IMG/VR virus record: IMGVR_UViG_3300049216_000571 | Span: 1 to 28,993 of that record | Length of the DNA stretch: 28,993 nt | Source of the DNA: a virus | Direction: 5' to 3' (one strand) | Part shown: positions 28,848-28,993 of the stretch, in pieces | How the letters are laid out: the number at the start of each line of letters is the position of its first letter | Position numbering within the stretch: position 1 is the stretch's first letter | The notes under the pieces: generated by a model | The model's input: the letters and a program-made list of their open reading frames with translations, nothing else | Databases searched by the model: none | What the model was told of the DNA's origin: nothing | Translations under genes and position numbers: made by a program

Positions 28848-28993
28848 GTTGGCTCTTCGGCGGTGGAAAATCGGCAAAGCCTGAATTCACCGACATCTCA
28901 ATCAATACATCGATTGCCACCTTGCCGGTGCCGATGATCTGGGGATGCGCGGCGGGTGCCATAAATCTGCTCTGGTATGGCAATTTTCAGGCG
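28844..28993 (+). CDS. Tail tip / host specificity protein, 5' end only
   Basis: The first 50 codons of a gene that runs off the window (MSWLFGGGKSAKPEFTDISI and following). GGAGG is six bases before the ATG. The hydrophobic INTSIATLPVPMIWGCAAGAINLLWYGNF segment resembles starts of phage tip proteins that carry an N-terminal pore-entry pattern (IQTSSSSVPVPIVYG-like). Position after NlpC/P60 predicts the large tail tip or host specificity protein (GTA gp15/lambda J-like). The rest is unseen. Confidence 0.75.
   Translation, partial: MSWLFGGGKSAKPEFTDISINTSIATLPVPMIWGCAAGAINLLWYGNFQA

Overview
The window is most of a temperate siphophage genome (prophage or phage contig). It runs from an integrase whose stop codon is the first three bases to the tail-tip genes, where the sequence ends inside a gene. 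The host is most likely an alphaproteobacterium. The reasons are the overall gene content, the alphaproteobacterial style of the integrase and ParB-methyltransferase, and a tail tip of gene-transfer-agent type (DUF2460-like, DUF2163/BR0599-like and NlpC/P60 proteins). No host gene or attachment site is visible; attL or attR probably lies just left of base 1. No tRNA, rRNA, CRISPR array or insertion sequence was seen.

Left arm (1-3000), mostly minus strand: integrase, an excisionase-like HTH protein whose gene overlaps int by 157 bases, two small unknown genes, and an XRE-type repressor. The layout is lambda-like: PL, repressor reading left, PR reading right. Three perfect copies of TTTGCC-N5-GGCAAA and one degenerate copy lie around the repressor gene. 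Two of them sit exactly in the 17-base spacers of the predicted PL and PR.

Replication and early-to-late switch (3000-7000), plus strand: a CHC2/Toprim primase, an AAA-type ATPase/helicase, and a 270-base stretch full of GTCCC/GGGAC pentamers with a hairpin and an AT-rich tract (a candidate origin). A 167-residue unknown protein follows. It is followed at once by a good sigma70-type promoter and, about 65 bases after the predicted transcript start, an intrinsic terminator. This is the arrangement of Q-antiterminated late promoters.

Accessory and packaging (7000-12300): HNH nuclease, ParB/N6-or-N4 methyltransferase fusion with a decayed second methyltransferase 3' end behind it, a DUF488 gene paired with an unknown conserved-looking gene, then small and large terminase.

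Head and connector (12270-18350): HK97-type portal, protease fused to a scaffold-like tail (with an internal start for the scaffold), major capsid protein, a probable decoration protein, and head-tail joining proteins. The major capsid and major tail protein genes are preceded by recognisably duplicated leader sequences.

Tail and lysis (18449-28993): major tail protein, then a lysis and methylase cassette (lambda R-like endolysin, unknown protein, holin-like protein, cytosine-5 methyltransferase) inserted inside the tail module. After it come the tail assembly chaperone with a G/GT-style -1 frameshift extension, the tape measure protein, a lectin-like tail protein and the tail-tip proteins. 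The cytosine methyltransferase is the oddest locus: its motifs are split over two reading frames, and its last 270 bases read as plausible methyltransferase C-terminus in both.
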